Source of the DNA: Pseudomonadota bacterium
Lineage (GTDB): Bacteria > Myxococcota_A > Polyangia > Haliangiales > Haliangiaceae
Reading direction: 5' to 3'
Length of the DNA stretch: 64,000 nt
Assembly (NCBI GenBank): GCA_023430775.1
Contig: JAEYYY010000593.1
Location: forward strand, 1 to 64,000
Below, piece by piece: positions 6,524-15,051 of the stretch. A model generated the notes under the pieces. It saw only the letters and a list, made by a program, of their open reading frames with translations, had not been told where the DNA came from and ran no database searches. Position numbers and translations under genes: made by a program. Position 1 is the stretch's first letter; the number at the start of each line of letters is the position of its first letter.

Positions 6524-7758
6524 GACGCGGTCTTTCCGGTTGCGGGGGCAGCGGGAGCCGCGGGGGCAGGGCCGTTGACGACGTTGCCGTGACCGCGGGT
6601 CTCCCAGCTCGAGGTGTCGAGGGTGAGCAGACCGAGCGGAGTGAGGAGCAGATAGGCGACGGGCATCAGCACCGTCATGGGGAGGAACGCGATCGGGTGG
6701 ACGCGCAGCCACGGCGGCAGCGCGCGGACGCTCGGCGCGAAGTAGTAGAGCAGCGCGAAGATCGCGATCACCTGCATGTGGAAGGTCGCGAGCCCGAGGA
6801 ACTCGCCCTCCTGGACGTGGGTGATGATGACGATCGGATAGACGAAGAGGAGGAGGACGAGCGAGAGGTAGTGGACGCAGAGCAGCGGGTGGAGCTTCCA
6901 CGCGTGCTTGAAGCCGAACAGGTAGTCGACGATGTTGGAGCGCTTCCAGCGCAGCTGCTGGGCGAAGTAGTCACGCAGGCGACGCGGAGCCTTGGTGAAG
7001 CAGAACGCGTCCATCGTCATCCGCGTCTTGTAGCCGTGCTTGACGATCTGGTGCGTGAGGTAGCGGTCCTCGCCGTACTTGATCGGGACGCCGAGGATGT
7101 TGCGGTTCTCGAGGATCGGCTCGAGCTCGAGCAGCACGTGGCGGCGATACGCGGTGAGGCAGCCGGACAGGCACATCACCTGCTCGAGGCCGCGCTCGAG
7201 GTTCTTGAGGAACTCCTGGCCGAAGAAGTACTTGATGGTCTGGAGCTTGGTGAGCCAGTTGTCGTTGGGGTTCGAGACGTGGACGCGACCGCCCACGGCA
7301 GCGATTTCCGGAGAGGAGAAACGGCACACCAGCTCGCGCAGCGCCGTCGGGAACACGATCACGTCGGAGTCGATCGAGACGATGATCTCCGAGGTCGCGG
7401 CGCGCACCGCGCGGTTGATGCCGCGCCGCTTGCCCATGTTGTGCGGGTTCTTCATGACCTGCACGAACGGATATTCCTTCGCGGCCTTGAGCGCCCACTC
7501 GTAGCTATCGTCGGTGGAGCAGTCGTCGATGATCGTGACGGTGAGCTTGTCCTTCGGATAGTCGAGCTTCGCGAAGCTCTTCACGGTCTCGTAGATGTGC
7601 TTTCCCTCGTTGAAGAGGGGCACCACGATCGTGACCGTCGGCTCGTAGCCCTCGATCTTGTCATCCGCCTTCTTGCCTTTGACGAGCCGCAGGTAGAGCC
7701 CGAACACGTAGCGATTCAAGAAGACGATCAGAATGAACATCGAAACCGCGAACTGCAC
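6520..7758 (-). CDS. Processive family-2 glycosyltransferase (hyaluronan synthase/NodC-like)
   Basis: A 412-residue inner-membrane polysaccharide synthase. One N-terminal membrane segment (about 2-22) precedes a GT-A domain with IDDCSTDD (Asp78/79), the metal-binding DSD (130-132), GED (229-231) and the processive-synthase signature QQLRW (267-271). Three or four hydrophobic helices follow after residue 285, ending in a Pro/Ala-rich tail. These features match hyaluronan, chitin and NodC-type synthases using UDP-sugars. It is first of a three-gene operon with WbqC-like and PIG-L genes. The 130-bp gap to the divergent gene at 7889 probably holds promoters for both directions. Confidence 0.9.
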   Translation of the reverse strand: MQFAVSMFILIVFLNRYVFGLYLRLVKGKKADDKIEGYEPTVTIVVPLFNEGKHIYETVKSFAKLDYPKDKLTVTIIDDCSTDDSYEWALKAAKEYPFVQVMKNPHNMGKRRGINRAVRAATSEIIVSIDSDVIVFPTALRELVCRFSSPEIAAVGGRVHVSNPNDNWLTKLQTIKYFFGQEFLKNLERGLEQVMCLSGCLTAYRRHVLLELEPILENRNILGVPIKYGEDRYLTHQIVKHGYKTRMTMDAFCFTKAPRRLRDYFAQQLRWKRSNIVDYLFGFKHAWKLHPLLCVHYLSLVLLLFVYPIVIITHVQEGEFLGLATFHMQVIAIFALLYYFAPSVRALPPWLRVHPIAFLPMTVLMPVAYLLLTPLGLLTLDTSSWETRGHGNVVNGPAPAAPAAPATGKTAS

Positions 7759-7888
7759 GTCGGCTCTAAGAGCAAGCCGAATGCCGAGAGCGCACGCTCC
7801 GCGCGGTCAACTGTGGCGAGTCGAGGACATTGTCTAGTTTTCGTACGCACATGGACACTGGCGAATCGTTTGCAGTTCTCGATTACAA

Positions 7889-9409
7889 ATGGCGACTCGA
7901 CTCGAACCCAATCTCCGCGTCGTGAAGGTTTCTCACGACGTATCCGCAGATCCGAGCGGCGACGCTCGGAGCACGGCAGATTCGCAACGCGACGAAGCCG
8001 CACCCTCAGCGACTCCGGCGCTCGCGTCGGCGCTCGCGTCCGAAGCTGCTGGTGAGATCAGAAATGACAGCACCATCGATGCCGGCAAGCACGCGACACT
8101 CGTCGGTGTGGCGGGCTACCCCGCTGCGCGCCACGGGATCGAGCGTGCGCGCCTGTTCGTCAACCCGGCGACCGTGACCGCGATCTCGAAGGCGGGCAAG
8201 ACGCGCTATCCGACGGAGCCATCGATCAAGATCGAGATGGGCCCCGCGAAGAAGCTTCACACGACGGACATCATCCCGCTCACCAAGCGCAAGGACGGCA
8301 CCGTCGTCACGCCGGAGAACAAGGACAACAAGTGGCAGGCGTTCGAGGACCTCGGGCTCGCGCCCAAGCCGACGACGAAGAAGATGCAGAAGCTGATCGT
8401 GTCGAGCTATCGACTCCTCGGCTTCGGCATCCTGTCGCTCATCGTGTTCGTGCTCGTCGGCTACATCGGCACGAGCGCGTTCTATTACATGAACCGCACG
8501 TGGGTGACGCCGACCATCCTGTCGGCGAACGACGAGAAGGTCGTCGGGCTGCAGAGCCAGCTGGCGTCGCAGCTCAACGAGCGCGAGAAGCTCGCTGCCG
8601 AGCTCGACCAGGCCGAGCGCTCGATCCTCGCGGAGCAGAACTTCCAGCTCCAGTTCGCGAAGGCCATCAAGTTCGACGCGCAGGGTCGCCGTGCGGCGCT
8701 CAGCAAGGTGCAGCAGCTGGCGGCCGTGGCCGCGGCGACGCGCAACCAGATCCGCGCGGCCAACGGTACGTTCGCGGAGCAGACCGCGTCGACCATGGAG
8801 AAGGACTACAAGCTCGGTCTCGTCAATCGCGATTCGATGCTCGCCGGCAAGTATCAGCAGGCGCAGATCTCGAGTGCGAACCTGTCGCTCGCCGAGCGCC
8901 AGGCGGAGTTCGATGTTCGCGCGGCCGAGCTGGCGGCACAGACCCAGTCGCTCGACGCGCTCCTCAGCGACAAGTCGCAGAGCGCGGCGCTGTCGTACGA
9001 CGTCCTCAAGATCGCCCGCGACTACGAGACCAGCAAGCTCTCCCTCGCGCGCGAGATGGGCAACCGCGACCGCATCAAGAAGGCGCTGCAGCGCCAGGAT
9101 CAGATCATCAAGGGCGTGACCAGCTCCGCGTACATGCGCGCGGTCGACGACAACGCCACGGTCGCCCTGGTGCCGTACTCGAACCTCAAGAACATCGAGG
9201 CGGGCACGTCGCTGTACGCGTGCCGCGTCGCGATGCTGGTGTGCCGCGAGGTCGGTACGGTCAAGGAGATCCTCCCCGGTGAGATCACGGTCAAGGAGCC
9301 GAACCGCGACAGCGTGGTCCGCGGCCGCATGATCTCGATGCAGATGTCCGAGCCGGAGGCCGCCGAGAACGAGGTGCTGTTCGCCGGTGGCCCGCCCCTG
9401 CTGTTCTAG
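7889..9409 (+). CDS. Membrane-anchored coiled-coil protein, HlyD-like C-terminus
   Basis: A 506-residue protein with a roughly 170-residue cytoplasmic N-terminus, one membrane helix (about 174-200), and a periplasmic part dominated by Ala/Gln/Glu-rich coiled coil (about 215-420). A short beta-rich end follows (VALVPYSNLKNIEAGTSLYA, then GTVKEILPGEITV). Membrane anchor, long coiled coil and terminal beta domain resemble membrane-fusion (HlyD/Alg44-type) proteins of exopolysaccharide or type I secretion machines. It is divergent from the polysaccharide synthase operon, and a hairpin terminator follows at 9428. The transport role is inferred from architecture and neighbours, not from a diagnostic motif. 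Confidence 0.7.
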   Translation: MATRLEPNLRVVKVSHDVSADPSGDARSTADSQRDEAAPSATPALASALASEAAGEIRNDSTIDAGKHATLVGVAGYPAARHGIERARLFVNPATVTAISKAGKTRYPTEPSIKIEMGPAKKLHTTDIIPLTKRKDGTVVTPENKDNKWQAFEDLGLAPKPTTKKMQKLIVSSYRLLGFGILSLIVFVLVGYIGTSAFYYMNRTWVTPTILSANDEKVVGLQSQLASQLNEREKLAAELDQAERSILAEQNFQLQFAKAIKFDAQGRRAALSKVQQLAAVAAATRNQIRAANGTFAEQTASTMEKDYKLGLVNRDSMLAGKYQQAQISSANLSLAERQAEFDVRAAELAAQTQSLDALLSDKSQSAALSYDVLKIARDYETSKLSLAREMGNRDRIKKALQRQDQIIKGVTSSAYMRAVDDNATVALVPYSNLKNIEAGTSLYACRVAMLVCREVGTVKEILPGEITVKEPNRDSVVRGRMISMQMSEPEAAENEVLFAGGPPLLF

Positions 9410-9427
9410 ATTCGACTCGCCTCAACT

Positions 9428-9463
9428 AACCGGCGGCCTTCGAAAGGTCGCCGGTTTCATTTT
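9428..9463. terminator. Intrinsic terminator, likely used from both sides
   Basis: AACCGGCGGCCTT (9428-9440) pairs with AAGGTCGCCGGTT (9444-9456, one G-T pair) around a 3-nt loop, then TCATTTT. It lies between the convergent genes ending at 9409 and 9472, and on the minus strand A/T-rich sequence is less marked. Confidence 0.8.
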
Positions 9464-9471
9464 CGGAGCGG

Positions 9472-10281
9472 TCAGTCCGAGTGCTGGGTCTCGCAGCTGA
9501 CGGCGATCTTGCTCGCGCTCGCTCGCTCGTCGGTGGCGAGCCCGAGGAGCTCGATCTCGAGGTTGTCGGAGCGCAGCCCCGAGGGCCCCTGGAGCGTGCG
9601 CACGTCGTCGGGCAGCGCGCCCGCCCAGGCGACCGCGTCGTCGACCCATGCCACCAGCGACTCGCCCACGATCTCGGCGCGCAGCGTGTGAGGCTTGCCG
9701 TCGAGCAGCTCCGGAAGCTCTCCGGTGAACGCGCCCTTGATCTTGGTGTAGCCGGAGCTGCCGCACTCGCTGGTGTTGCGCAGGCCCGGGTTGATCTTCG
9801 TCGACACCTCGAGCATCGGCCGCGGATCGAGCCGCCACATCACGTAGACCACGTTGCACGCATCGGCGGCGCGCAGCTTGATGCCGACCTGACGGCGCAG
9901 CTGGCCGGATGCGAGCGCACGCTTCTCGGCCGACTCGCGGACGATCATCTTGATCTCGGCGGCATCTCCCCCCTGGCCGGGGGCGACGGCGCGAAACGTC
10001 GGCGCGATCACGCGCGAGCGCTCGAGCTTGCCCTTGGTCACACACAGCGAGGCGTCGGCGACCTCGTGGATCTTGATCTCGGGCTTGATGTTCTGGGGTG
10101 CGCGCAGGCGCTCGTCCTGCGCGGATCGGCTGCCGCGATCCTGCGAGGCGGGATCGGTCTGCCTGCTGGTCATGTCGCGCGCGCCGTGCGAGGGAGTGTT
10201 CTGATCGCGCGCACCTGGCCGACGTTTATCGCAACCCGAAGCGGCGACCGCGAGGAGCAAAGTCATTCGAAACCACTGCAT
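9472..10281 (-). CDS. Lipoprotein of unknown function, possible LamG-like fold
   Basis: A 269-residue predicted lipoprotein. Starting at the ATG at 10281 gives MQWFRMTLLLAVAASGC with lipobox ASGC. A polar linker to about residue 65 leads into a beta-rich domain. Strings such as KPHTLRAEIVGESLVAWVD with DNLEIELLGL are typical of concanavalin/LamG-like sheets that end in a 'shows/derived value' strand. The reading frame stays open far upstream (to 11442), but that part lies antisense to the gene at 10387. It is a single gene, convergent with 7889. No enzymatic motif was seen. Confidence 0.65.
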   Translation of the reverse strand: MQWFRMTLLLAVAASGCDKRRPGARDQNTPSHGARDMTSRQTDPASQDRGSRSAQDERLRAPQNIKPEIKIHEVADASLCVTKGKLERSRVIAPTFRAVAPGQGGDAAEIKMIVRESAEKRALASGQLRRQVGIKLRAADACNVVYVMWRLDPRPMLEVSTKINPGLRNTSECGSSGYTKIKGAFTGELPELLDGKPHTLRAEIVGESLVAWVDDAVAWAGALPDDVRTLQGPSGLRSDNLEIELLGLATDERASASKIAVSCETQHSD

Positions 10282-10386
10282 GTGCGGCTCACGAGCACGT
10301 GCAATGCCGGGCAAGGCGTGCGGCAGAGCGCGGCTCAGAAGCTTTTGGAGGCGTGGCACGGCGCTGGAAGGTGATGCGGGATAACA

Positions 10387-11478
10387 ATGACCGCCTCCCG
10401 TACGTTGCTCCTGACTGTCCTGTTGTGCCCCATCGTCGCCGAGGCGCAGCCCGCGCCCACGCCGGCTGCCGCGCTCGACGATGGCTACTGCGACTACGTG
10501 AAGGGCACCGCGTCGGCGACCGCTGCCACGCTGGTCGCACCGCAGCTGTTCGGCCAGTTCGGATACATCGAGCAGCTGAACTTCTCGGTCAACACCGATC
10601 CCAGCGTCGAGCCCAACGACCTGCGCGCGATCGGCGGGCTGCGCTACTCGTTCACCAACATCTTCGTCGGCAAGGCGACCAAGGATCGCGCCGACGCCGA
10701 TTGCCGGCGCCACAAGGCGCAGGCGGCGATGCAGGCGATCGCCCAGCAGATCCGCGACACCAGCTCGGCGCGCGCGGTGGCGGCACGCATGAAGGTGTAC
10801 GAGGGCGCGCAGGCCGAGGCCGACAAGCTGCTCGCGACCGCGCAGGCCGATCTCGACGCCCGCCGGATCACGACGCAGGAAGCGATCTCGACGAAGCTCC
10901 GCGTCGAGGATCTGCGCGCCCAGCTGGCGCAGGCCCGGCGCGAGCTCGCGGCGTTGCCGGAATCGACCACGCAGGGCATCGATGGTCTGCTCGCCGACTA
11001 CGGCGCCGCCGATGCCGATCTCGAGCGCGCCGATGCCAAGCTGCGCACGCTGCGGGCGTACGACGTCAACCTGCGCGCCGGCGTCGATCGCTTCGTCAAC
11101 GGCGACATCGCCGACAAGACCCGCTACTTCGCGGTCGTCGAGGTCGGCGTCAACCTCGGCGCGCTGTTCACCGGTAGCGGCAACAAGCGATCGGCAGCAG
11201 GTCGCGCGCGCTACGCGAAGACCGTCGGTCCACTGATGACCACGGCCGATCCGGCGATCCTGCGCCCGGTGCTCGACGTCCAGCAGAAGCGCCTCGTCCA
11301 GGTCCAGGCGCTGTCGAGCGAGCTCGATCGCCAGCTCGCGGCGCTCACGCAAGCCGACAGCACCGACGCGAAGAAGTTTCGCGAGACGATCTGGTTCGAG
11401 GCGATCAAGGCGCGCGCCGAGCTCGCCTATCTCCAGGCCCACGTCGCCACGCTGACCGAGATGCTCGGCGGCAAGTGA
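10387..11478 (+). CDS. Secreted coiled-coil protein, TolC-like helical repeats
   Basis: A 363-residue exported protein. The signal peptide MTASRTLLLTVLLCPIVAEA is followed by QPAP. After an N-terminal domain with two cysteines, residues about 100-215 form a long Ala/Arg/Glu heptad helix. A beta-like stretch (TRYFAVVEVGVNLGALF) comes next, then a second long helix. Two helical hairpins joined by strands recall TolC-type outer-membrane factors, but no clear family match is visible and the length is shorter than TolC. Its position near the synthase and the membrane-anchored coiled-coil protein would suit an export role; this is inference. Confidence 0.65.
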   Translation: MTASRTLLLTVLLCPIVAEAQPAPTPAAALDDGYCDYVKGTASATAATLVAPQLFGQFGYIEQLNFSVNTDPSVEPNDLRAIGGLRYSFTNIFVGKATKDRADADCRRHKAQAAMQAIAQQIRDTSSARAVAARMKVYEGAQAEADKLLATAQADLDARRITTQEAISTKLRVEDLRAQLAQARRELAALPESTTQGIDGLLADYGAADADLERADAKLRTLRAYDVNLRAGVDRFVNGDIADKTRYFAVVEVGVNLGALFTGSGNKRSAAGRARYAKTVGPLMTTADPAILRPVLDVQQKRLVQVQALSSELDRQLAALTQADSTDAKKFRETIWFEAIKARAELAYLQAHVATLTEMLGGK

Positions 11479-12420
11479 TCAGGGCGCGTAGACCTTCCAG
11501 TCGTCGATGTAGCTGCCCTCGGCCGAGTCGATGCGGATGCCAGCCGTGCCGTGCGTGATCGAGTCGTCGACCGCGCTCATCGCGAACACGCCATCCAGAT
11601 AGAGGCGCATCTCGCTACCGACGATCTCGAACCGGATGGTGTGCCAGGCGTTCTTCGACGGCGCGCCGTAGTTGTTGTTGCGCTTCAGCACCGTGTACTG
11701 GCCGCACTGCTTCTTCTGGAGCTGGACCACGCCGTCCTCGCGCCACGACGCGACGTAGAGATCGTACTCGGTCAGATACCGCACGAAGGCCTTGAAGCCG
11801 GGGCCGCTGACATTGTTGGTCCACTCCGAGTAATAGAATCGATACTCGACACCTTGGTCACCCCACGCGACCTGGCGATCGTTCGCCGGATCGTGGGGCA
11901 GGGCGAACGACCGGTAGTACCCGGAGGACGTGCCGTGGATCCGGCCGACCTTGTTGCCACCGACCAGCACCGAATCGAGACAGCCCGAGGTGACGTCGAC
12001 GTAGTCGCGCGTGCCTCTGGTGTTGCTGCACTCGACCGCCTCCGGCACGTCGTACGCGCGGAAGTCCTCGGTGGTGTCCGGATAACTCGAAGCGCGCCCG
12101 CGCCACGGCAGCGTCGCGACGCTCGCGGTCGACACCGACGAGAAATCGCGGAACGGCGAGTAGACATCGGAGCCGTACGCCGGGCAGTTCGTGGCGAGAG
12201 AAATCTCCTGTGCGCTGTCGCCAGCGGGAGGTTCTTGATCGCCGGGCGGATCTGCATCACCCGGCATCTCGCCATCCGATGGCTCGCCATCGGTGTTGTC
12301 GTCCCCGATGGGAGGACCGTTGAAATCAGGACCCTTGGACGCCGGCTCGTCAGGCGACGCGCATGCGGCCGCCATCAGAACGACGACCTGGGCCACCCAC
12401 CCAGTCATCGATCGGATCAT
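11479..12420 (-). CDS. Lipoprotein with C-terminal concanavalin-like domain
   Basis: About 313 residues with the start at ATG 12420 (MIRSMTGWVAQVVVLMAAAC; lipobox AAAC). ATG 12408 is an alternative. A Pro/Asp/Gly-rich linker to about residue 70 is typical of myxobacterial surface lipoproteins. The rest is beta-rich, with WHTIRFEIVGSEMRLYLDG and a closing strand SYIDDWKVYAP that resemble LamG or DUF1080 (concanavalin-like) glycan-binding domains. Four cysteines could form disulfides. No catalytic residues were recognised; glycan or cell-wall binding is a guess. Confidence 0.7.
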   Translation of the reverse strand: MIRSMTGWVAQVVVLMAAACASPDEPASKGPDFNGPPIGDDNTDGEPSDGEMPGDADPPGDQEPPAGDSAQEISLATNCPAYGSDVYSPFRDFSSVSTASVATLPWRGRASSYPDTTEDFRAYDVPEAVECSNTRGTRDYVDVTSGCLDSVLVGGNKVGRIHGTSSGYYRSFALPHDPANDRQVAWGDQGVEYRFYYSEWTNNVSGPGFKAFVRYLTEYDLYVASWREDGVVQLQKKQCGQYTVLKRNNNYGAPSKNAWHTIRFEIVGSEMRLYLDGVFAMSAVDDSITHGTAGIRIDSAEGSYIDDWKVYAP

Positions 12421-12539
12421 GTGGCGAAGTTGTAAATGGTGCGCCGATGACTCGCGAAACCCAAAGATCAGAAATCGACTGAGAGATTCCCTAATACAAA
12501 GCTCGCGAGCGTGAGCGCCCCGACGTCTACGTGTAGGCA

Positions 12540-12567
12540 TCTCGTAGTGCTTCGCAGCACTCCGAGA
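12540..12567 (-). terminator. Hairpin after the amidase gene
   Basis: TCTCG-T-AGTGCT (12540-12551) pairs with AGCACT-C-CGAGA (12556-12567) around TCGC, an 11-pair stem with one internal mismatch, 3 bp beyond the amidase stop. There is no U-tract, so it is either a weak terminator or an RNA 3' end stabiliser. Confidence 0.5.
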
Positions 12568-12570
12568 AAC

Positions 12571-13293
12571 TCAGTCCGCGAGCTGATCTTCGATCGCGGT
12601 AGCGATCGCATCTGCGAGCTGCGCCTGCACCGCGGGCTGCGCGAGCTCCTTACCCTCGACGGGATGATCGACGAAGCCGACCTCGACGAGCACCGCCGGC
12701 ATCGTCGCGCCGAGCAGCACGTGATGCGCATCCTGACGAACGCCGCGATCGCCGGTCGCGCCGCGCCGCTCGCGGATCGCGCGCTGGATCCGCGCCGCCA
12801 GATCCGCCGCCTCCCATTGCACGGCGCCGCGCTCGACGTCATCGAGCAGAAGTCCGATCTCCGGATCGACACCCGGTCGCGGTGCCACCAGATCGCTGCG
12901 CAGCGCGCGGCCATCGACGTCGACCCCGCGGGACGACAGCACGAACGTCTCGTAGCCACGCTGCGAGCGTGTCGGCGACGCGTTGGCATGGATCGACACG
13001 AACAGGTCGGCGTTTCCTGTGACCGCGACCTCGGCGCGCTGGCGCAGCGTTCGCGTGACGTCGCCGGTGCGGGTCAGCTCGACGTCGATGCCCTTCGCGC
13101 GCAACCGGTCCGCGACCTGGTTCGCCAGGGTCAGCGTCACCTGCTTCTCGCGTAGTCCGGCCCCACTCGCGCCGGCATTCGAACCGCCGTGACCCGGATC
13201 GAGCACGACCTTTCGCGGCCCGGCGGACGCGGCGGGAGCGAGCAGCATCGAGGCAAGCGTGAGCAATCCCAGCCCGATTCGCGGCGACCTCAT
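12571..13293 (-). CDS. N-acetylmuramoyl-L-alanine amidase (Amidase_3)
   Basis: A 240-residue secreted zinc amidase that cleaves the amide between MurNAc and the peptide stem of peptidoglycan. The start at ATG 13293 gives the signal MRSPRIGLGLLTLASMLLAPAASA. Zinc ligands are visible: His35 in DPGHGG, Glu49 in LREKQVTL, and His in FVSIHANAS. The catalytic Glu sits in AVLVEVGFVDHP near the C-terminus. Length is that of a bare catalytic domain, without AMIN or SPOR domains. It likely serves cell separation or wall turnover in the periplasm. It is divergent from the membrane-protein gene that follows. Confidence 0.92.
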   Translation of the reverse strand: MRSPRIGLGLLTLASMLLAPAASAGPRKVVLDPGHGGSNAGASGAGLREKQVTLTLANQVADRLRAKGIDVELTRTGDVTRTLRQRAEVAVTGNADLFVSIHANASPTRSQRGYETFVLSSRGVDVDGRALRSDLVAPRPGVDPEIGLLLDDVERGAVQWEAADLAARIQRAIRERRGATGDRGVRQDAHHVLLGATMPAVLVEVGFVDHPVEGKELAQPAVQAQLADAIATAIEDQLAD

Positions 13294-13401
13294 GGATGTA
13301 GGATAGAGATCGCGGATCGCAGCTCGAAGTTTTTGGCCAGATCCGGTCGGTCGAGCCTTCGTCGCTTGACCCAACGTATCCACAACGCTACGGTTTTTGA
13401 A

Positions 13402-15051
13402 TTGTCGCCTGGTAGGGCATCGCTGCGCGGGGTAACCGCGATCCACGTGCTGCTCCTCGGCGCCGTGCTCGAGCTCGGCATCAATCGCTGCGCGGTGCCG
13501 ATGCTACGGCCGATGCTCGGCGAGCCGCCGGTCTGGCACACGGTGCTCGATTACGGCGGGCTGTTCGTCCAGTACTTCACCGGCGTGCTCGCGGTGATGG
13601 TGCTGGTGGCTCGCTGCGTCGGCGCGATCGATGCCAACCGTGGGCTGCGCGACATGGTCGCCCACGTCGCGCTCGGCGTCGCCGCGCTGGTGGCTGCCGT
13701 GCCGCTCGTGGTCACGGTGCCGCCGTGGACCAGCTTCCTGCTCGAGATCACGTTCGCCGGTGCCGTGATCGCCACGGTCGCGAGCGTGTTCGGTCGCGAC
13801 CGCGATCTCGGGGTCCAGGTCGGCTTGCCTCTGATCGGCCTGCCGCTGCTGTTCCACGTCGTCATGCAGATCGCGGCCACCCTGGTGTGGCCGGAAGGCG
13901 CGTTCGATGCGCCGGGCGGGCCGTCGACGCTGTTCACCAAGATCGCGGTGATGATGCTGTCGATCGCGGCGCTCGCGACGCCGTACTGCTTCGCGCCGCG
14001 GCCGTTCGCGCGCGCGGTGGCGCGGCCGATTCCGATCATCATCGCGATGGCGGTGGCGGCCGCCGGTGCGGTGATCGCGCGGCTCTATTACGGCACGCTC
14101 GCCGGCGCCACTCACCTCGCCATCGGCATCAAGATGAGCGACGACGCCGATCGCAAGCTGGCGCTCTACCTGCTCGCGATCGCCACGCTCGCGTGGACGC
14201 TGTCAGCGTGTGCGATGGCGGGCAGCGCGGCGCGCCGGCTGGTCGGCATGGGCATCGCGTTCCTCGTGCTCGGTGGGTTCGAGTTCCACTGGCCGCACCA
14301 CTATCTGTTGCCGCTGCTCGGGCTCGCGCTGATCGCCGAGGCCGCGCGCGACGTCCGCGAGGAAGAGGTCGCCGCGATGCCGTTCATCGCCGAGGCGCCG
14401 CCGATCGGAGATGTCGCGTGGTCCGCCTTCGTCGGCACGATCGCGACCGGGCTGCGCCGCTCGCTGAGCGATGTCCACAGCCTGACCACGCGCGCGGAGA
14501 ACGGCATCACGTCGTCGGTGATCGTCGGTGAAGCGAGCGGCTTGCCGGTGCGCGTCCGGATCGAGCGCTACGAGGGCAGCGTGGTCGCCGCCGATGTCGT
14601 GGTCGGCCGCGAGATCGACGAGCTGCGCGGCTCGACGCTGACGCTATGGGCGATGCCGCCGCGCGGTGCCGCCGCCAATCCACCCGGTCCGCCGGCGGCG
14701 CCGATCTTCAAGGCCGGCGACGCCGCGTTCGATGCCAAGTTCCGCGCCCGCGGCAACGCCGTGGTGTTCAGCAAGCTGTTCGATGCCGATGCCCAGGCCA
14801 GGATGGTGACCCAGCTCGACGGCTGGCTCGCGTACTGGGAGGGCGAGGGTCTGCGCTACCGGATCTATCCGGGGCGCGGCGCGCCGCTCGATCATCCGTT
14901 GCCGCTCTCGGATCTCGCGCTCGGGCGCGCGCCGAGTGCCGAGCGGCTGGTCGCCGTCATCGAGCTGCTGGTCCAGATCGCGACGCATGGGTTAGAACCG
15001 CAGGCGAAGCCGGCCGAACCGGCGGAGCTACCTGCGGAGCTGCCCGAGTGA
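13402..15051 (+). CDS. Polytopic membrane protein with C-terminal soluble domain
   Basis: Function unknown. About ten hydrophobic helices span the first 330 residues (first helix AIHVLLLGAVLELGI). A soluble domain of about 200 residues follows, rich in beta strands (LPVRVRIERYEGSVVAADVVV), with a Pro/Ala/Glu tail. The start is uncertain: the frame is open to 13189, but that part overlaps the divergent amidase gene and lacks coding character. TTG at 13402 or GTG at 13447 just before the first helix are the best choices. Its stop overlaps the GTG of the M28 peptidase gene (GTGA), so the two are coupled. Confidence 0.65.
   Translation: MSPGRASLRGVTAIHVLLLGAVLELGINRCAVPMLRPMLGEPPVWHTVLDYGGLFVQYFTGVLAVMVLVARCVGAIDANRGLRDMVAHVALGVAALVAAVPLVVTVPPWTSFLLEITFAGAVIATVASVFGRDRDLGVQVGLPLIGLPLLFHVVMQIAATLVWPEGAFDAPGGPSTLFTKIAVMMLSIAALATPYCFAPRPFARAVARPIPIIIAMAVAAAGAVIARLYYGTLAGATHLAIGIKMSDDADRKLALYLLAIATLAWTLSACAMAGSAARRLVGMGIAFLVLGGFEFHWPHHYLLPLLGLALIAEAARDVREEEVAAMPFIAEAPPIGDVAWSAFVGTIATGLRRSLSDVHSLTTRAENGITSSVIVGEASGLPVRVRIERYEGSVVAADVVVGREIDELRGSTLTLWAMPPRGAAANPPGPPAAPIFKAGDAAFDAKFRARGNAVVFSKLFDADAQARMVTQLDGWLAYWEGEGLRYRIYPGRGAPLDHPLPLSDLALGRAPSAERLVAVIELLVQIATHGLEPQAKPAEPAELPAELPE

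Noticed and set aside
7759..7888. Search for promoter pairs between the GT2 operon and the divergent coiled-coil gene
   Set aside because: No convincing -35/-10 pair could be placed by eye, so no promoter feature was listed.
10098..11177. Plus-strand frame of 359 codons overlapping the coiled-coil protein gene
   Set aside because: An alternative frame of a clear coding region; Arg/Ala-rich without signal peptide or structure.
11551..12435. Plus-strand frame of 294 codons opposite the lipoprotein gene at 11479-12420
   Set aside because: It is a frame open only because of high GC content; the minus-strand frame has signal peptide, lipobox and strand pattern.
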